Assembly: GCA_000149265.1 (NCBI GenBank)
Contig: CH002892.1
Coordinates: 498,485 to 562,484 of the forward strand
Direction of reading: 5' to 3'
Origin: Ciona savignyi
Taxonomy: Eukaryota > Chordata > Ascidiacea > Phlebobranchia > Cionidae
DNA length: 64,000 bases
Below the pieces are notes generated by a model. It made no database searches. It worked only from the letters and a program-made list of their open reading frames with translations, and was not told where the DNA came from. Shown one piece after another: positions 50,373-63,682 of this stretch; within the stretch, counting starts at the first letter, position 1, and every line of letters begins with the position of its first letter. The position numbers and the translations under genes are program-made.

Positions 50373-53300
50373 TCAAGAAATTACTTCTAATTTCACAAGC
50401 TCCGAAGGCTGGACATTTGTGGTATCGGGATCTTTCATGAGGTTTCGCTGGATCTCGGCGACCGTTTTCCCGCGAGTGTCAGGGACGACTCGAACGATGA
50501 AAACAAGCTGATAAAACAAGATTCATTAAAAGCGGGTTGAACACCAGTTTGGTTATTAAATTAACTGAATCGAAAACTGTTTTTATGAAACACTTCATTT
50601 TCAATACAACTACAGTTTACAGCAGTCGCATCTACAAAATCTCTTTCACTACAAAAATTTAGGATGCGATATCAGCGTTATTTATTCTGAAAAATCTTTA
50701 GCAATAACATTGTTTACCGTCTCAACCGGTTGGTTTTCCAACCACGAAAATGGCAGCCAACATTAAACTTACCACGAGAATAGTTAATACCAGGAAGAGG
50801 ATATAGGTGAAGCCGCCAGTTGCTTTGAGCATGTAGGGCGCCCCGAACGACGCGATGGATCCCTCGATCCAGAATACGATCCCGGCCACCCATAGCGCTG
50901 TTGGGCGGACGACTTGAGTTGATAGTTCGGATGAGAGCGAGAATATTGTGAGGCTCGGCCCGATGGCTATCCCGCCAAGGTGCAGCACGGTAGACCCGAT
51001 GCTTAGATATCCCATCCCTGGCACTTGGTTGGCGAAGGTGGCGGTTGCGAGGCCGACTAGCGCAACGATGATCGTACTAAGTCCCAATATCATGATTTTC
51101 CGCCCACCCACGCGCAATAGAATGAACGTCCCACAGATCGAAGCAAGCATTGAAAAGCCGAAGGTACCTGCAAGGAATGCAATGTTTGTTGGATCTTATA
51201 ACGTAATAGAATATTCATGTTTTATCCAAGAAAATGCCACGAACGAATTGTCAGATAACCGTATTCATTACACTGCGTTGTATATGGATGAAATTGTTTT
51301 ACTGTTTTAGTACAACCTATTTTTGCAACGTAACCGATAGTCAGTGGTCGGTTGGCTGCCTTTTAAACTACAGGCTCTCTTGCACATGTTTATAAACAAA
51401 TCTACCTTTACAAACAAAGTTTCCAAGCCAAAATAACCAAGAACAATAAGCCAGTGAAGCGTTGGTAAAAAATGCATTTTTCGATCACAAAACTTCAAAT
51501 AAATATCCTACCAATAGTTGCGTAAGTTGCATACTGCGGTGGTACGCTTGCCTCGATGAATATATCATCTGTGTATTGACTGATGAGTTGAATTCCGGAG
51601 GCTTGCAGTGAACCCATCACAACCGTGCAAACAATCAGCTGCATTCTGTATTTCGGGTTGCGCGCGATTTGCAGAACAGTCGCCTTTTGCACCGCCTTGT
51701 CCGCAACTATTTCGTCCTGAAGGTCCTGGAGTTCGGTTTGCAGAACGTCCTTCGCCCCACACCGAAGCTTTGACAACAATTTCATCGCTTCAGTTTCTCT
51801 CTCGATTTTGTTGTCTTGTCGTAGAATATAGGGCGGCGTCTCAGGCATCCAATAGTAACATGCGACGTAGAATACCGATAGAACACCGGGAGCTACCATG
51901 AAGTAAGGCCACAAGTCCGTCCCGCCCATTACATTAACATGTCCGATAGTGTTGCTCAATAACACACCGAATTGCATTAACCACCCAGTTGGACTTTGCC
52001 ATAAGAATAGCGTCTGTCGATTCGCGGTCTCCGCTATATATAAAGGACAACTCGCAAAGGCAAGGCCCCTTGAAATACCGCTTAGAAATCGCCCGATAAT
52101 CAGAATCTCGTACGAATTGAGCAATATTGGTAATGGTCCCATGCACACAGATGCAATAATCATGAGAACATGGACGGATAACATGTTCTGACGGCGACTG
52201 AAAAATTAAGACTGGTTTTTACATTAAGATAAATATTATATTGTTATAAACCTAGTTAGTTGTAAATATATAAGTTATACAAGATTTACTAAATAAGTCA
52301 GCTTTTCCTTATGGGGTTATGATTCGTTCACGGTTGCTTATATGGCGGTCGTTTCCATGTTCATGATTTTAATATTTTGTAATGTTTTGTAATTCTGTTA
52401 GCAGAATTCGATGGACTTTTGGCAGGAGATGATCTGGTTTAGTTCAGTTTATTTTTTGCTCATTATTAACAGTTGAAAATAAATTAGCAAGAATAAAAAA
52501 AATAAAAAAAATAAAACTAAATTTTTAAAACAAGTTAGCTACATACACATGCTATAATAAAAAAGATGGCCGGTAAACCTATAAGAATAAAAAAGGAACA
52601 TTTTGAAAACAAAACCTTTTTTGACTTAGGCTTTTTCCTTATATCAAATTTACATCAATATGTTAGAAATACCTTAATACAGTCAGTAGAAATCGTACAG
52701 CTATAGACCCAATCACAGTCCCCACAATTAGCATGGCTTGCGCCAAGGTTATGATCATCTGCGAAAATCCATTGGTCGCTGGTGTGTTGTACCTCTCCTA
52801 GGAGAGGTTTTGGGTTAAACATAGATATGTGGGCGCTTGATCGGTGACGAATATATGTGACACAGATGATAAAAAGGTGGCGCACATGAACAGGTAGTCC
52901 ATTTATCACGTTTAATCTCCGATAATATAATTAACAATTTTATCATGTAGTGCAGATTAACAGGTAGTGCGCTTTTCAAGGTTGATGTGTAAACAAATAT
53001 ATAAGATAGCGAATATGCCGCAGATTGGCAGTTGAATATATTGGTATATTAAGATAAGATAGGATAACCATATTTATCACGGTGAATGCGAAAACGCAAG
53101 GGGGTTAACACACGAGTGGTCGACAGGTCACCTCGCGCCCATCGTCTGGTTAGTGGTTACCGGGGATATTGTAGTGTGTTGTATATGATTCAGATATTTC
53201 TTTAGTTTAGTAAAATCCACAATTCCACTGGATTCATGCAATGTCCGTTAAATGGTTTGCTTTAACGAAGCGCAGATTCCAACCGATATTGTTGGGCCGC

Positions 53301-53449
53301 AAACTTACCACGTGACTATCGTTGATGAAAATCAAGATGGATGCTTTGGTTGGATTGAGGGCGGCAAGTGCCATCCCGAAACTCACAAAGGTTGTCACCT
53401 CGGTCACAACCATCACGAATATACAATACGGGGAGTTGATCTTCGCCAT
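50373..53449 (-). CDS. Facilitative sugar transporter, SLC2/GLUT family (major facilitator)
   Basis: Five exons join in frame on the minus strand: 53449 (ATG) to 53309, 52797-52673, 52197-51512, 51167-50773 and 50507-50373, giving 493 residues, the usual GLUT length. Exon 1 holds segment 1; the in-frame TAG just before 53470 makes either this ATG or an acceptor there the start. Motifs in order are SRRQNML, GRFLSGISRG with PLYIAET after segment 4, PETPPYIL after segment 6, SLQASGIQ in segment 7, RVGGRKIM between 8 and 9, IGPSLTIFSLSSEL in segment 10, RPTALWVAG, and VPDTRGKTVAEI after segment 12. It should carry hexoses or a related small polyol across a cell membrane. The segment 7 QLS-type motif reads QAS, and the usual PESPR is PETPP, so the substrate is uncertain. 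The large loop exon is uninterrupted. Confidence 0.92.
52870..53045 (+). repeat. 76-bp repeat family, three diverged units in a GLUT intron
   Basis: Heads at about 52875 (GGTGGCGCACATGAACAGGT), 52948 (GTAGTGCAGATTAACAGGTA) and 53018 (GCCGCAGATTGGCAG) are spaced by roughly 70 to 75 bp, with TTCAAGGTTGATGTGTAAAC and AAATATATAAGA between them. Confidence 0.65.
53085..53262 (-). mobile_element. SINE tail in a GLUT intron
   Basis: In reverse orientation, GGGGTTAACACACGAGTGGT, GTCACCTCGCGCCCATCGTC, ATATTGTAGTGTGTTGTATA and GGATTCATGCAATGTCCGTT follow the family order. It ends about 45 bp from the exon 1 donor. Confidence 0.8.
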
Positions 53450-53639
53450 CGAGATCTTGTGGGTCGAGTTCTAATTGCAAAAGCTGGAACGGGGACTGAA
53501 GAACAAACGATTGGTGCGAAGTCGTCTTGGTGTAGAAATTTCCACTGCAGTACTGGGTAACCGAGGTATTGGGAGTTAATTATACTATCGACAATGAGAA
53601 GACTTTTCACAGTGTGCTTTGTAAATATCTGGCACAAGA

Positions 53640-56600
53640 AATAAAAGCATTAACCAATTTTAAAAGTTACAATAGCGAAGATAATATTGCGTCCGCATTC
53701 GTTTTCGGGTTGACGGGCTCAATGGACTGATAAAGATGATTTTTTTCCTAAATACTATTTAATATATGTAACTGGGTTACGTAGTGCCTTGCTGGGGTGA
53801 ATAGTAACCTTGGATGCAACGATACGTCGATAATCGCGATACTACGAATTTATCGCGGTTAGAATACCACAGACGCATTATTTTATCAGCAACACTTATC
53901 GCAATAAACAGTAGTTTTACGCCTATCATTTTGTATTATAGGAGTTAATATGTTATAATGATACTCTTATTTTAACCCATTTGTTACGGTCATGGTGCCA
54001 TACAACTAGATTTATACAAACTTAGTATAACTTATGTTTTATTACGTAATATAAAGTTCAACAATTAACTTGTTATTGTTTTCTATATTACGCTAACAAT
54101 CAAACAGTCGACCTGTGAATGGTGGTTTGTGTAATTAAGGTTACTAGAACACTTAACGAACACAATATTTACGAACTACGCTTATCGGCGTATGGCAAAC
54201 TGTTCGTTTCTGACTCAAATACCTGGCATATTTCGTAAGTAGTTATAAAGCAAGGTTAGGTTTTACACGTCGGTTTGCAAGCTTATTGCTGTAAATATGA
54301 ATTAGGTTAATTTCACTTAAAAGCCTTATTTAATGACACACTATAGATTTATTTTAAGAAACGAAATTCAATCCGTTAAAGACGGTTAGTTTAGATCGGG
54401 AGAATTCTCCATGTTTACTAACGCTAAGCGCGATACGTGACACTCGATTATGGTTGCTGCACTAATAGTACCTAACACCATGCCCCTACTCGAGCTATTG
54501 GAACCATTACAATATGTCCATAGTCAGATATGACTGTCAATTTAAACAATCCATTAGACAACTGCGTTGGGGCGACGTTAACTAATTTTATCTCCAATAT
54601 TTTAAGTGCAAAATACACGTATTTAAGTTCCTTAGATGTCAATATTTGACTTCCATGCGTTCAAAAACAACTTACACCACACGACCTAGAAGTACGCTCT
54701 GTTGCACTTACAAGTGCATTCCTTGCTTATTCTAAAATAGCATCGTTATAACTACAGTATATAAATGTGCCAAACAAATATATTATGTGTGGTTTATACG
54801 AATATCATGAACACTGTGGTTCGACGGCATTGAAATGTTTTAAAGTTTAGAATCTGAACTGCGCTTGTGCAATATATCTCGGGGTATAGATTTAAAATTA
54901 TGATATAACAATACGACTCACTATAATTGTGTCAATGTGACAAGTCTCATTACCTACTATGTTTATTTCTGTAAACAAAATAGTACACCTGTATTACACA
55001 CACAACACTAGACAGAACAATTTACTGTATCGACACTAAATACGATTAAATAACCACGACTTTCAGTTAACTTATGCCCAACTTAGCTAAACCTATATAA
55101 ATAGTTCGTATAATCCCGGACGGAATAGCACAAAAATCTTTATAATAAAGTCTTTAAAAGCTGGTTCGATTACTAAAGTATACATGGTTGATGTACGCAA
55201 ACGAGGTCAACGAAAAAGAAACTAAAGTAAAGTAAAATAAGCCAACTTGAACAGCTGTGCTCAAATCTAATGCCTAAACTGACTTTCCCATTGATCCAGC
55301 ACGTTATTCCATTCTAGCAGTCATGACACAGCATCGTTCTGTACATATATCCGGCAATCGTTGCGTCATCTGTAACCTTTTTCCCCAATCGCCATTCTAA
55401 AGAGAAACATCCACTCGCGGTTGTCCAATGACCTTCCAACGTGATCAGCGTCATATTTCAGTCGGTATCCACACCAGTGAAGTAACAGGTGATGATGCAA
55501 TACACATCAGTGACATCACATTGATGGAAGGTGACGTAAGAAAGATTTAAATGTGCTTCGCTTTATTAGTGAAACCAACCCTGCAGTTATTGAGTGACAG
55601 TCTACAAATATTTGCCGTTTCCGCAAAAGGATGTCAATCTGATAATCCACGCTTAAAGTCTAAGGATTTGTGTTTTAAGTGTTAGATCGCGCTTATCTGA
55701 CCAAGCGCTAATTATGTGGTATAAAAGCACTGCGAAAAACAGCGGTAATAAACCTGGAATACAATGTTACCAAACAAACACATATATGGGGGTTCCCCAT
55801 AGTAACTACGCAAACGATTCAGTCACACGTCACTACTAAGACGACACATGCGCCCGCATATTAATTTAATAGTATTTTCCCAGCCAAATAAACATTGCAT
55901 AAAATTCAGAATAAGCAAAGTAAATTCGTTAAGCACGTCATTTCCCTTTATCATAGTTTAATAAACCGCATCTTACATTACTTCTCACCACTGACCATCA
56001 CGATTAATTAACACGAAGACGACGTACGTCAGTATTTTATTCTTAATGCGAGAGCTCTTGTTGTTCTGATTTATTATTTCGCGTTTTATGTCATGTCTTT
56101 TGTCTCCCCTTTTAATCTTTTATACTTTGCTCTCTTCATTTTCTTACACGTGTAAGGCTTAGATTTAAGCTTATTCATTTGTATTAATTTTGACCTTGGG
56201 AATCGGCCCTATATGTCTTCTATTAAGAGTAGATGTCTGCACCGTTGTTGATGCAATCTGTAGTGAACGAATTGCTCTTACAAATCTCCAAATATTAGGA
56301 GTTGAATTTACATTATTTCTTGTTAATTATTTATTGTTTAGTAATATTTGCATTTTGTTCAATTCGTTCAGTTACCACATTTTCCCACACACTTTACGGT
56401 AAAAATGCGCATAAGTGCGAAGGAAACCGCACTTTATAGCAGGTATACTAAACAAGATATACTTGCTAAACTAAGCATTAAACAGTCGATATAAAGAACC
56501 AACTACTATTCTGGCACACAACTCAATTAGGGCAGCCAATAATATCTTCACTTGTAGTCAGCAGTGTAAATCCACACACCATGCTGCCAATCTAACTCAC

Positions 56601-59005
56601 GTGTAATGCTGGGAGAGAAACAACCAAACAAAACGAGAGAAGTTGAATGGAAGTCTCGCGCTGTAATTGAGAGAGGGGGAGAGAAAGAGAGAAAGAGAAA
56701 GACAGAGATTGATAGAGAGACATAGTACGATGTATGTACAGCTTTGACTGTTTCCTCTGGCCTGTCAATCGTCTATCTATAATTACCGCACGAATACTTC
56801 TCATCTAATCTTCCTACCATATATCATGAGATGCAACGCCATATTTCATCTTTTAAACCATTGTCAGAAACGCGTTCTGGAATGCGGACCGCGTAGCTGC
56901 CTGCTTTGAGGCGTATCTCCAGTTACGTCGAACCAATCAGTTAAACTGTATCTGTTTCACTGTACCAGTTATAAACTGCAACAAAGGAACCTTTGGAGAC
57001 GGAGTCCAGACTGCCGTATTTATTTCGTAGTCTTAATAGCTGGGAAACTACAGGCCAAATTTAGTACAATATATAGGCACGCTAAGAAAAAAATCTACGG
57101 AAAGTTTTTATCTGGTTCAGTTAAACTAATTTAGTTTTCCGGGTCTGGCGATGCCCGCTTAGAGCCGTGCCCAAGCACACGGTGCACAACTATCGAGCCC
57201 GCGGTTGGTTTCGATCATTAACCCTTCGACTGAAAGTCGACAAAATGACAAATCCATCTGCTGCATGCAATCGCGTCTGGCAAGTCATCAAGCATACCAG
57301 CAGGACAAATTTTAACAGTCTATTCCAAAATGCTGTTTCCACAATTAAAACAAATCAGGAACGAAAGTGTGAACCATCACGATATTCTGATTCTTGATAA
57401 AAGCTAATCGCCGATGTTCTTTTACCCTAAATCGGAAATGACATCATCATAATTCAAGTTGTCTCAGCCGAATTTGCTTGCTGAAAAAGATTGCCCATAT
57501 GCTGTTTGATTCGCAAACGTAATTAATTCCCTCGGCTCATACCACGTTCTATTAGTTAAATAACCATCCTTTCCTGTCAAATTTGTGTATTTATGCAAAT
57601 GAGATTTCACCAGACGTTGGAGTTTCACTCCCCGAACTTTGCGCGGTTCAAATATGACTCATATCTATTAAAAAAAGATTTTTAATATTAATAGGAGAAA
57701 GAGCAAATCATTTTTTAAGCAATATTTCTTCCCAAGATATTTCCTTCGAAACATATTGCCACCCTTGCGTTCACAGTAAGACAAAATAAAACTTTTGAAA
57801 GGGAACCACACACTGTCTGAAGTTCTATCCGCTGACTATAGTTGATCAACTACATGTCAAATGTCCAGAGGTGAGACGGGGTCCAACAGATTAGTAAAAC
57901 TACTGCTGCTGGAAACTTTACACAACTTACGTAGCCTGAGTTATGTTTATCCACAAGTTTAGCACTGGTAAGTATATACTACTTCACGCGACACACACAA
58001 ACTAAATTGGCTGAATAACAGAATAAACGACAAGCTAGTATTATATTGCAATGCACAATTATTCGTTAATAATGTCCTTGGTTGCTGACCTAAGTTTGTC
58101 ACAGATTGACTTGAGTCTCCAAATAAAATTATAATCCAATATCAGAAACAAGTCACGCCATCATTTCCTGTCTGCCAACAAAACTTAACTTTGATTCTTC
58201 TGCAGCTGATTTCCCGTGAACTGGCATGTCTTCTATTGTCTTAATGTTTAGTAGACAATCCTGGTATATGCCACAACTACAACGTGAAGTACAAAGCGCT
58301 ATACGATCACTTCCTAGTAACAACACCAATGTCTAATGACAGTTTCCTTCTTTCTCCTCATATTTAACACAACATTTTATACAATGCGCCGTGCCTTTCA
58401 CGCTGCAAATTGAGGGCAATCAAGTAATCAACAAAAGCATTGCATGACACATTATAATATCATATAATAGTTTGAAACTGCATCCCGTAGCTGCCCATCT
58501 ATCCTTCAATACTACATTGTGGGGGCATATGTGTTGTGATGAATGCGATCAGCAACGCGCGTAACCCAAGTTCTGGATCTGCTTGGCATATATGACGTGA
58601 CGGCGGCAGAAAAAAGATTCGGATGAGATTTGAACGATAATTTTCCTGTCAGTTGAGCAGTCGTTACTATAACCACCATGCCAAGCCTGAGCTTATCTCA
58701 ACCAAACGCCACCACCAACGATGTAAGCGGTTTGCCAATTGTGAATCTCTCAGCCACAGCAACTTTCGACTTCCTTCTATAACATTGGGTGGAAGGTGCC
58801 ACATTATCTCTGTTGACAAAGCGATTAACAATTGGTCAAGTGTTCGAACCTTCAGCTTTCTACGGTCACACTATATCACCTTACGACACTTGGCTACGTC
58901 ACTTCCTTCATCTCTACGCTTAAAACGACTGAGTTCTTGCTGTCGCTTATTATACAATTGGGCCATATATATTTATTAAATTGATTCAACAAGCCATTTT
59001 GTTTT
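53640..59005. other. No gene recognised
   Basis: AT-rich noncoding-looking sequence. It contains a GA-rich microsatellite (about 56668-56722), a diverged reversed SINE body (about 57150-57240) and a T7-promoter-like 16-mer at 54910-54925. The open frames at 56190, 57167 and 58653 show no family motif. Confidence 0.5.
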
Positions 59006-59010
59006 TTTGC

Positions 59011-59578
59011 CACTCTGTGGGAATCCCCCAAAGCTACAATAATATGTTTAATAGATCTAGCTTGAGTTATTTCTACGGAAATGTCAATCAGCTATCGTAG
59101 CTCAAAGTATGTGTTTGATGGATTGCGTGTTTCAACCCACAGCGACAAAACATAAATTCCCTGTCCTTATATCTATGTGTAATGGATATATATCTAGACC
59201 AGATTAATCAGCATTAAATGAACGTTTTATCTAGGTAACTTCTGTCTACATAAGAAGGTTAGGAAACCATTTAATCGTGCTTCATCTCCATTATTGGACA
59301 CCTGAACACAAAAATACACGTCGTTCTAATATCTGGTTGCGGATTTTAAGAAAAGATAATGGCGATTTGTTTGACGAAAAGGTTTTGCAAATAAAATCTT
59401 AAGGATCTGCTTATCAACATACAAATTATTATTTACATATTATTGTCCAATATGTTGGTAGGTTTTGATCGCGATTGGTTAACTTAGTATGGTAGAACGC
59501 GTGAATAGTCTGTACCAAAGTCTATTTCAGATAAGCAAGTCCGTGGTTTAGTTATTAAAGAATTTACTTTAATAACGG
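59011..59578 (-). mobile_element. Interspersed element, copy 2, plus a partial duplicate
   Basis: It is the inverted partner of 46631-47326 and is likely closer to the original, as it lacks the internal SINE. Its ends are near CACTCTGTGGGAATCCCCCA and TTAAAGTAAATTCTTTAATA. A fragment repeating about 70 bp of it (ACATATTATTGTCCGCTATA, GATCACGATTGGTTAACA) follows directly at 59580-59655. Confidence 0.75.
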
Positions 59579-60089
59579 ATCTACCTATTAACATATTATC
59601 TACATATTATTGTCCGCTATACTGGTATTTGTGATCACGATTGGTTAACATAACAGATTAAAACATGTCAATAAAGTGTAATATTTCCCATTACACGACG
59701 GTGGGTGTGAGGTGACGATTACTCAATATAACCCCCTCAAGGTGACAGCCATGATTTGCCACACCCTGCACTCCATCACATAATCTGCACATATTTTTAT
59801 TCAAAACCGCTGCGAAAAGAAATTCACAATGTCAACATGAAACCTGTGGAGCAAAAAAAACAGCCAATCGAAAAGGAGAAAATAAAACGTCGCCTTTAGA
59901 AGTTTCTTAGGAAAAAAATAATATTTTGTACAAAATTACGTTTTGGTTTGATTTATCAAAAAATGAAACCAAAACGTTTACGAAAAACTCACTTTAAAAT
60001 AGTAAATATCGCATATACAGTCAAATACGATAATTTATGGAGAAAAGTTGGGTAAAAACAACATAGATTTGTAATTTGTAGAATTAAAT

Positions 60090-63000
60090 TCAAAATGCGC
60101 TCAAGGCGTTTCGTCCCCGGATTTCTCCTGGACCGGGAAGCCGCTGAGATCCGGTCAACTTCTTCCGCAGTTGCTCCGACATCCCAGGCAACTTGCTGAA
60201 GTAGATTCGCGCCATCGTGTGTTTGTTCTGCACCTTCAGTATGAACACTTGCCCGTATGCCTGAATATATGGGGTGGTTGACATCGATTGTGGCAGAATC
60301 GTTGGCGCGATCAATGCAAAACGATCTTAGTTATTCGTCAATCATATGGATCCGGCTGAACCCAGCCGATTAATGGGTTCTACTAAATTAAAGGAAGGTG
60401 TAAATCGTACACAACACACTGCAATAGCTCCGGTAACCCGACGGTGGGCGCAAGGTGATCTGACGATTGCCCGTGTGTTAACTTCCATGTGTTTTCCCAC
60501 AGGGATAAACGCGGTTTTGGTTCACTGCCCGTTTAATTTTACTGGAATTATAAAAACGTTATTTAGGTTCTTTGATGTAAAAGCAGGTTTGTTTAAACTG
60601 CAATGTACCAAGAAACCCAAGAACAATTTGTATTTGCGTCCAAGAAACTTTGAAATTAATCCTCAATCCGCCGGTGCCAACGGATGAATCGTTCAATCCA
60701 ATCACCTCGTTCAAGTGGTCGAGTCTGGAATGCGCTGATGCCTCGTCCTTGGTGAGCAGAACACAGTTCCACGGAGACCATTCCTCACTCCGATCCCATC
60801 TCACCAACACAAGGTCGGTAGAGGTCGTCCCATGAACTCAGGATGCTCTGACTTCCCCAGATGTTCTCCACCAAGTATTGGAGATCTTTCTCCTGAGATC
60901 AAATAAACAAATATGTTGGTATTGAACGTTCAGCGGGACAGATTTGTGGACGGCGAGCCATTTAAACAACACAAACATACTGACGAAACGTGATTACGGG
61001 TTAAAAACTTGTCTGATAAAACAACCAAACACAGTGAAGGGTTGAGCCATGCGGTGTCTAACTCGTGGAGCCAGGATTCCTGGTTCCCGCCCCAGCAAAG
61101 ATAGACAGGCGGGAATAGTGGATGGATAAGTGAATGTTGTGCTACTGTGGTATGGACCGCTTATCTACTGATGGAAAGCGATCTAACGGGGTGTACTACA
61201 GCATCACTCTTATACACAACACACTACGATAGCTTCGTTAATCCTACGATGAGAGGTAATATGATTAATACTCAAAAAATCCACAATGGAGCCTTGGAGC
61301 GTTGCAGTGGTTTTAAAAATAATCGACGAAAAATCACCGATAACTTGGAACGAGTTGAACGATAGCAAACAATAGAACAATTATCCGAGTGACGTTTGTT
61401 AAATATCGACTTTGCTAGTTCATGCACATATTGCGATTCTAACGGATTTACGGAATGACAGAAAACGTTTTCACCGATTCGAAGAAAGCAAATAATATTT
61501 ATGGACCAATTTGCCGCCTTCGATGAAATAAAACACCTTTCCGTTTGGTTAACCTTTATTTCCTTTGATAACCGAAATAGTAAAAGTTAACATTGTATAT
61601 AATTTTACCACCGACATTTATTATTTCCGCTTTATATCGTATTCCACGATTCGAAATATTGAAGTAAAACTTCCCATGCTTTACATTGCGATACAAAATA
61701 AGAGCAGCAGCTTTTTGCAAGAACTACTCAATAAAGGAAACGTTTTGATGGAACCAGGTAGGAGCGGGTATAGTAACAAATACTCTTTTATTTGTTTGTC
61801 ATCTGTTTTTCGCGGCGACCCAATTTGCCTTTATTAAACCCCCCACACCACGTCACGTGCCACACCGTCCATTGTTCTTGACATAGGATTATTACGTCAC
61901 AAACAAAATAGCAAAACAAACCACGGAATAATCTCCAGAATTGAGTGCGATCAACATTCCAGATAAACGACAAACACGTTTATCACTTTCAAGGAGCGGC
62001 AGAAAATTACCGTCACTATTCATTACGCGGCAAAATAGGAGGAATCGTTACCACAAATATCCTGTCAATGCCGCAACAGCTTTAATATTCTGACTCAAGG
62101 CACTATGTGAGCAATAAATAGCATCAGCAACCTGACTATAATCACGTACTACCTTACGGTAACAGAATAAACAATATGAGTTTAACACTAAACAATGACC
62201 TATATGAGGTAACAATGCCCATTTTATAAATATATGTAATAATGACACATATGAGATAAACAATGACCTGTATGAGGTAAGCAATCTGACTGTTGTCCGC
62301 ATATCCTTCCTCACTACGTCGTAGATTCCTCAGCATGATCCTGTAGTGAGAATAATCTTGTCGTGTTCTAGCCGCATTGTCCAGCTCCTGTACCCTGTTG
62401 GAGTGTGAGGTTTAAATCCTTGTGATTTCGGAACTTACGTACACGAGGTTTAAAGCTTTGTAGTTTTGCTCGTTTGTAGATATTGGAAGACTTTGCAGAT
62501 TTTAAGGAATCGGAAAGAAATTTTATTTCTACCGAGATAAGTTTCGAACCCATGATATGCGCGTCACCAAGACAATTTTCATGTCGAATTCTTGATATAA
62601 ATCGGCCGTGTTGATCACTTGGCCACACAATCGTTACTGAATTAACTATTGTTTTGTGAAAACGCTGTTAGAAACGATTACGCACACTGAACGTGGAAGA
62701 TCGACAACTACTTTCTCCAAACATACGGCTGATTTAAAATCAAGCAAATTCCACTAAGTGCCTTGACTACTGAAACAACCGATCACGTTTCGCCTGTTGG
62801 TTGGACTCTTTATCTTATTGGATGACGCCACACACGACTGCAGATGATGTAACAGTCGAATAAGATGACGTTACCACAAATAATGGTTTCCACAACTTAC
62901 TTCCTACATTTCCCGACCGATCTCGAGTTTGCTTGGATCTTGAACTCGGTTGACGGGAGATATTGGTTGGCACTCGGGCAGAAATAAATGTCTTTCCTAA

Positions 63001-63645
63001 GACTGCTGGGGTCTTGTGGGACCTGAATGGATATTGTTCGCTCATTATAGCTCGGTGGTAATACGTCGCATCTACAGTTAGAAGGTGGTGGGATCTAAAC
63101 CAGTCGATTGCTCATTTTGTTCTTATACAAAGTTCTTAACGGGTTTAGCTTTCACTGTTTAAACGCAACAGACACTAAATCTAACCACCATGAACATGTG
63201 GTGTTACAACTAATACATGTTTTAACACACTTGTTTATCTTACAATATGTTAGTAAAGTTAGATAACTCTTAAACTTTGGTCGTTTTAAGCTGGTAATAA
63301 GTGGGCATTTTTTTATAATTATTGATCATATACCCAGATAACATGTTTCTTGGTAGATCTCGGAGAAAATTTTCAATATTAACTTGGTTATTACATGAAA
63401 CGACTGATTTGACTTACAGCATTAAACGAGCTGCAGGTATTTCACAAAATGACTTAAACAACACAAACCTTAAGCAATCTGGCGGCTTCTGGGTTAAACA
63501 TGGGGTTCTTGCAGTATTGAAGGAACAAGGTAGATATTCGTTTGCGCAAACCCTCCAAATTAGCCTCCGCCACCCCCCGCATAAGAAGGTCCGCCTCGCG
63601 GTCGATCAACTCGATTATTTCCCTCGTCAGTTTGCAGTCGTGTTC
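60090..63645 (-). CDS. IQUB: IQUB-like protein (IQ motif and ubiquitin-domain family), 3' half, frameshifted
   Basis: Five exons on the minus strand: 63645-63469, 63022-62901, 62394-62268, 60892-60706 and 60260-60090. The reading runs [36 protein letters not shown]; then VPQDP and SRSVGKC; then [14 protein letters not shown] and IAYLIQ; then [31 protein letters not shown]; and [14 protein letters not shown] to the stop. From memory this matches the conserved C-terminal half of IQUB, a protein of motile cilia and sperm flagella; the IQ and ubiquitin-like parts would lie beyond the window. Phases fit throughout (0, 2, 0, 0). Exon 60892-60706 is 187 bases rather than 186: an extra C in GACCTCTACCGACC shifts the frame and brings a TGA within 15 codons. 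The first part of the copy at 48711 lacks this base. Either the gene is broken in this haplotype or the base is a sequencing error. Confidence 0.85.
60345..60512 (+). mobile_element. SINE tail in an IQUB intron
   Basis: CTGAACCCAGCCGATTAATG, GTTCTACTAAATTAAAGGAA and the full tail CAACACACTGCAATAGCTCC, CGACGGTGGGCGCAAGGTGA occur between the last two IQUB exons. Confidence 0.85.
61140..61260 (+). mobile_element. Diverged SINE tail
   Basis: ACACAACACACTACGATAGC, TTCGTTAATCCTACGATG and AGAGGTAATATG are a decayed version of the tail. Confidence 0.55.
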
Positions 63646-63682
63646 CTGCAGTAACGGGGTGGAGCAATGTGAATGGTTGGAT

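Noticed and set aside
50722..50772. Extension of the GLUT segment 12 exon to the stop after GKPTG
   Set aside because: A GTAAGT donor at 50772-50767 on the minus strand splices in phase 0 to the exon carrying VPDTRGKT, the expected family ending; the read-through is intron.
53252..53560. 102-codon plus frame with many His and Cys
   Set aside because: It is antisense to the GLUT first exon.
62048..62314. 88-codon minus frame
   Set aside because: It overlaps the IQUB exon 62394-62268 in the wrong frame and then runs into its intron.
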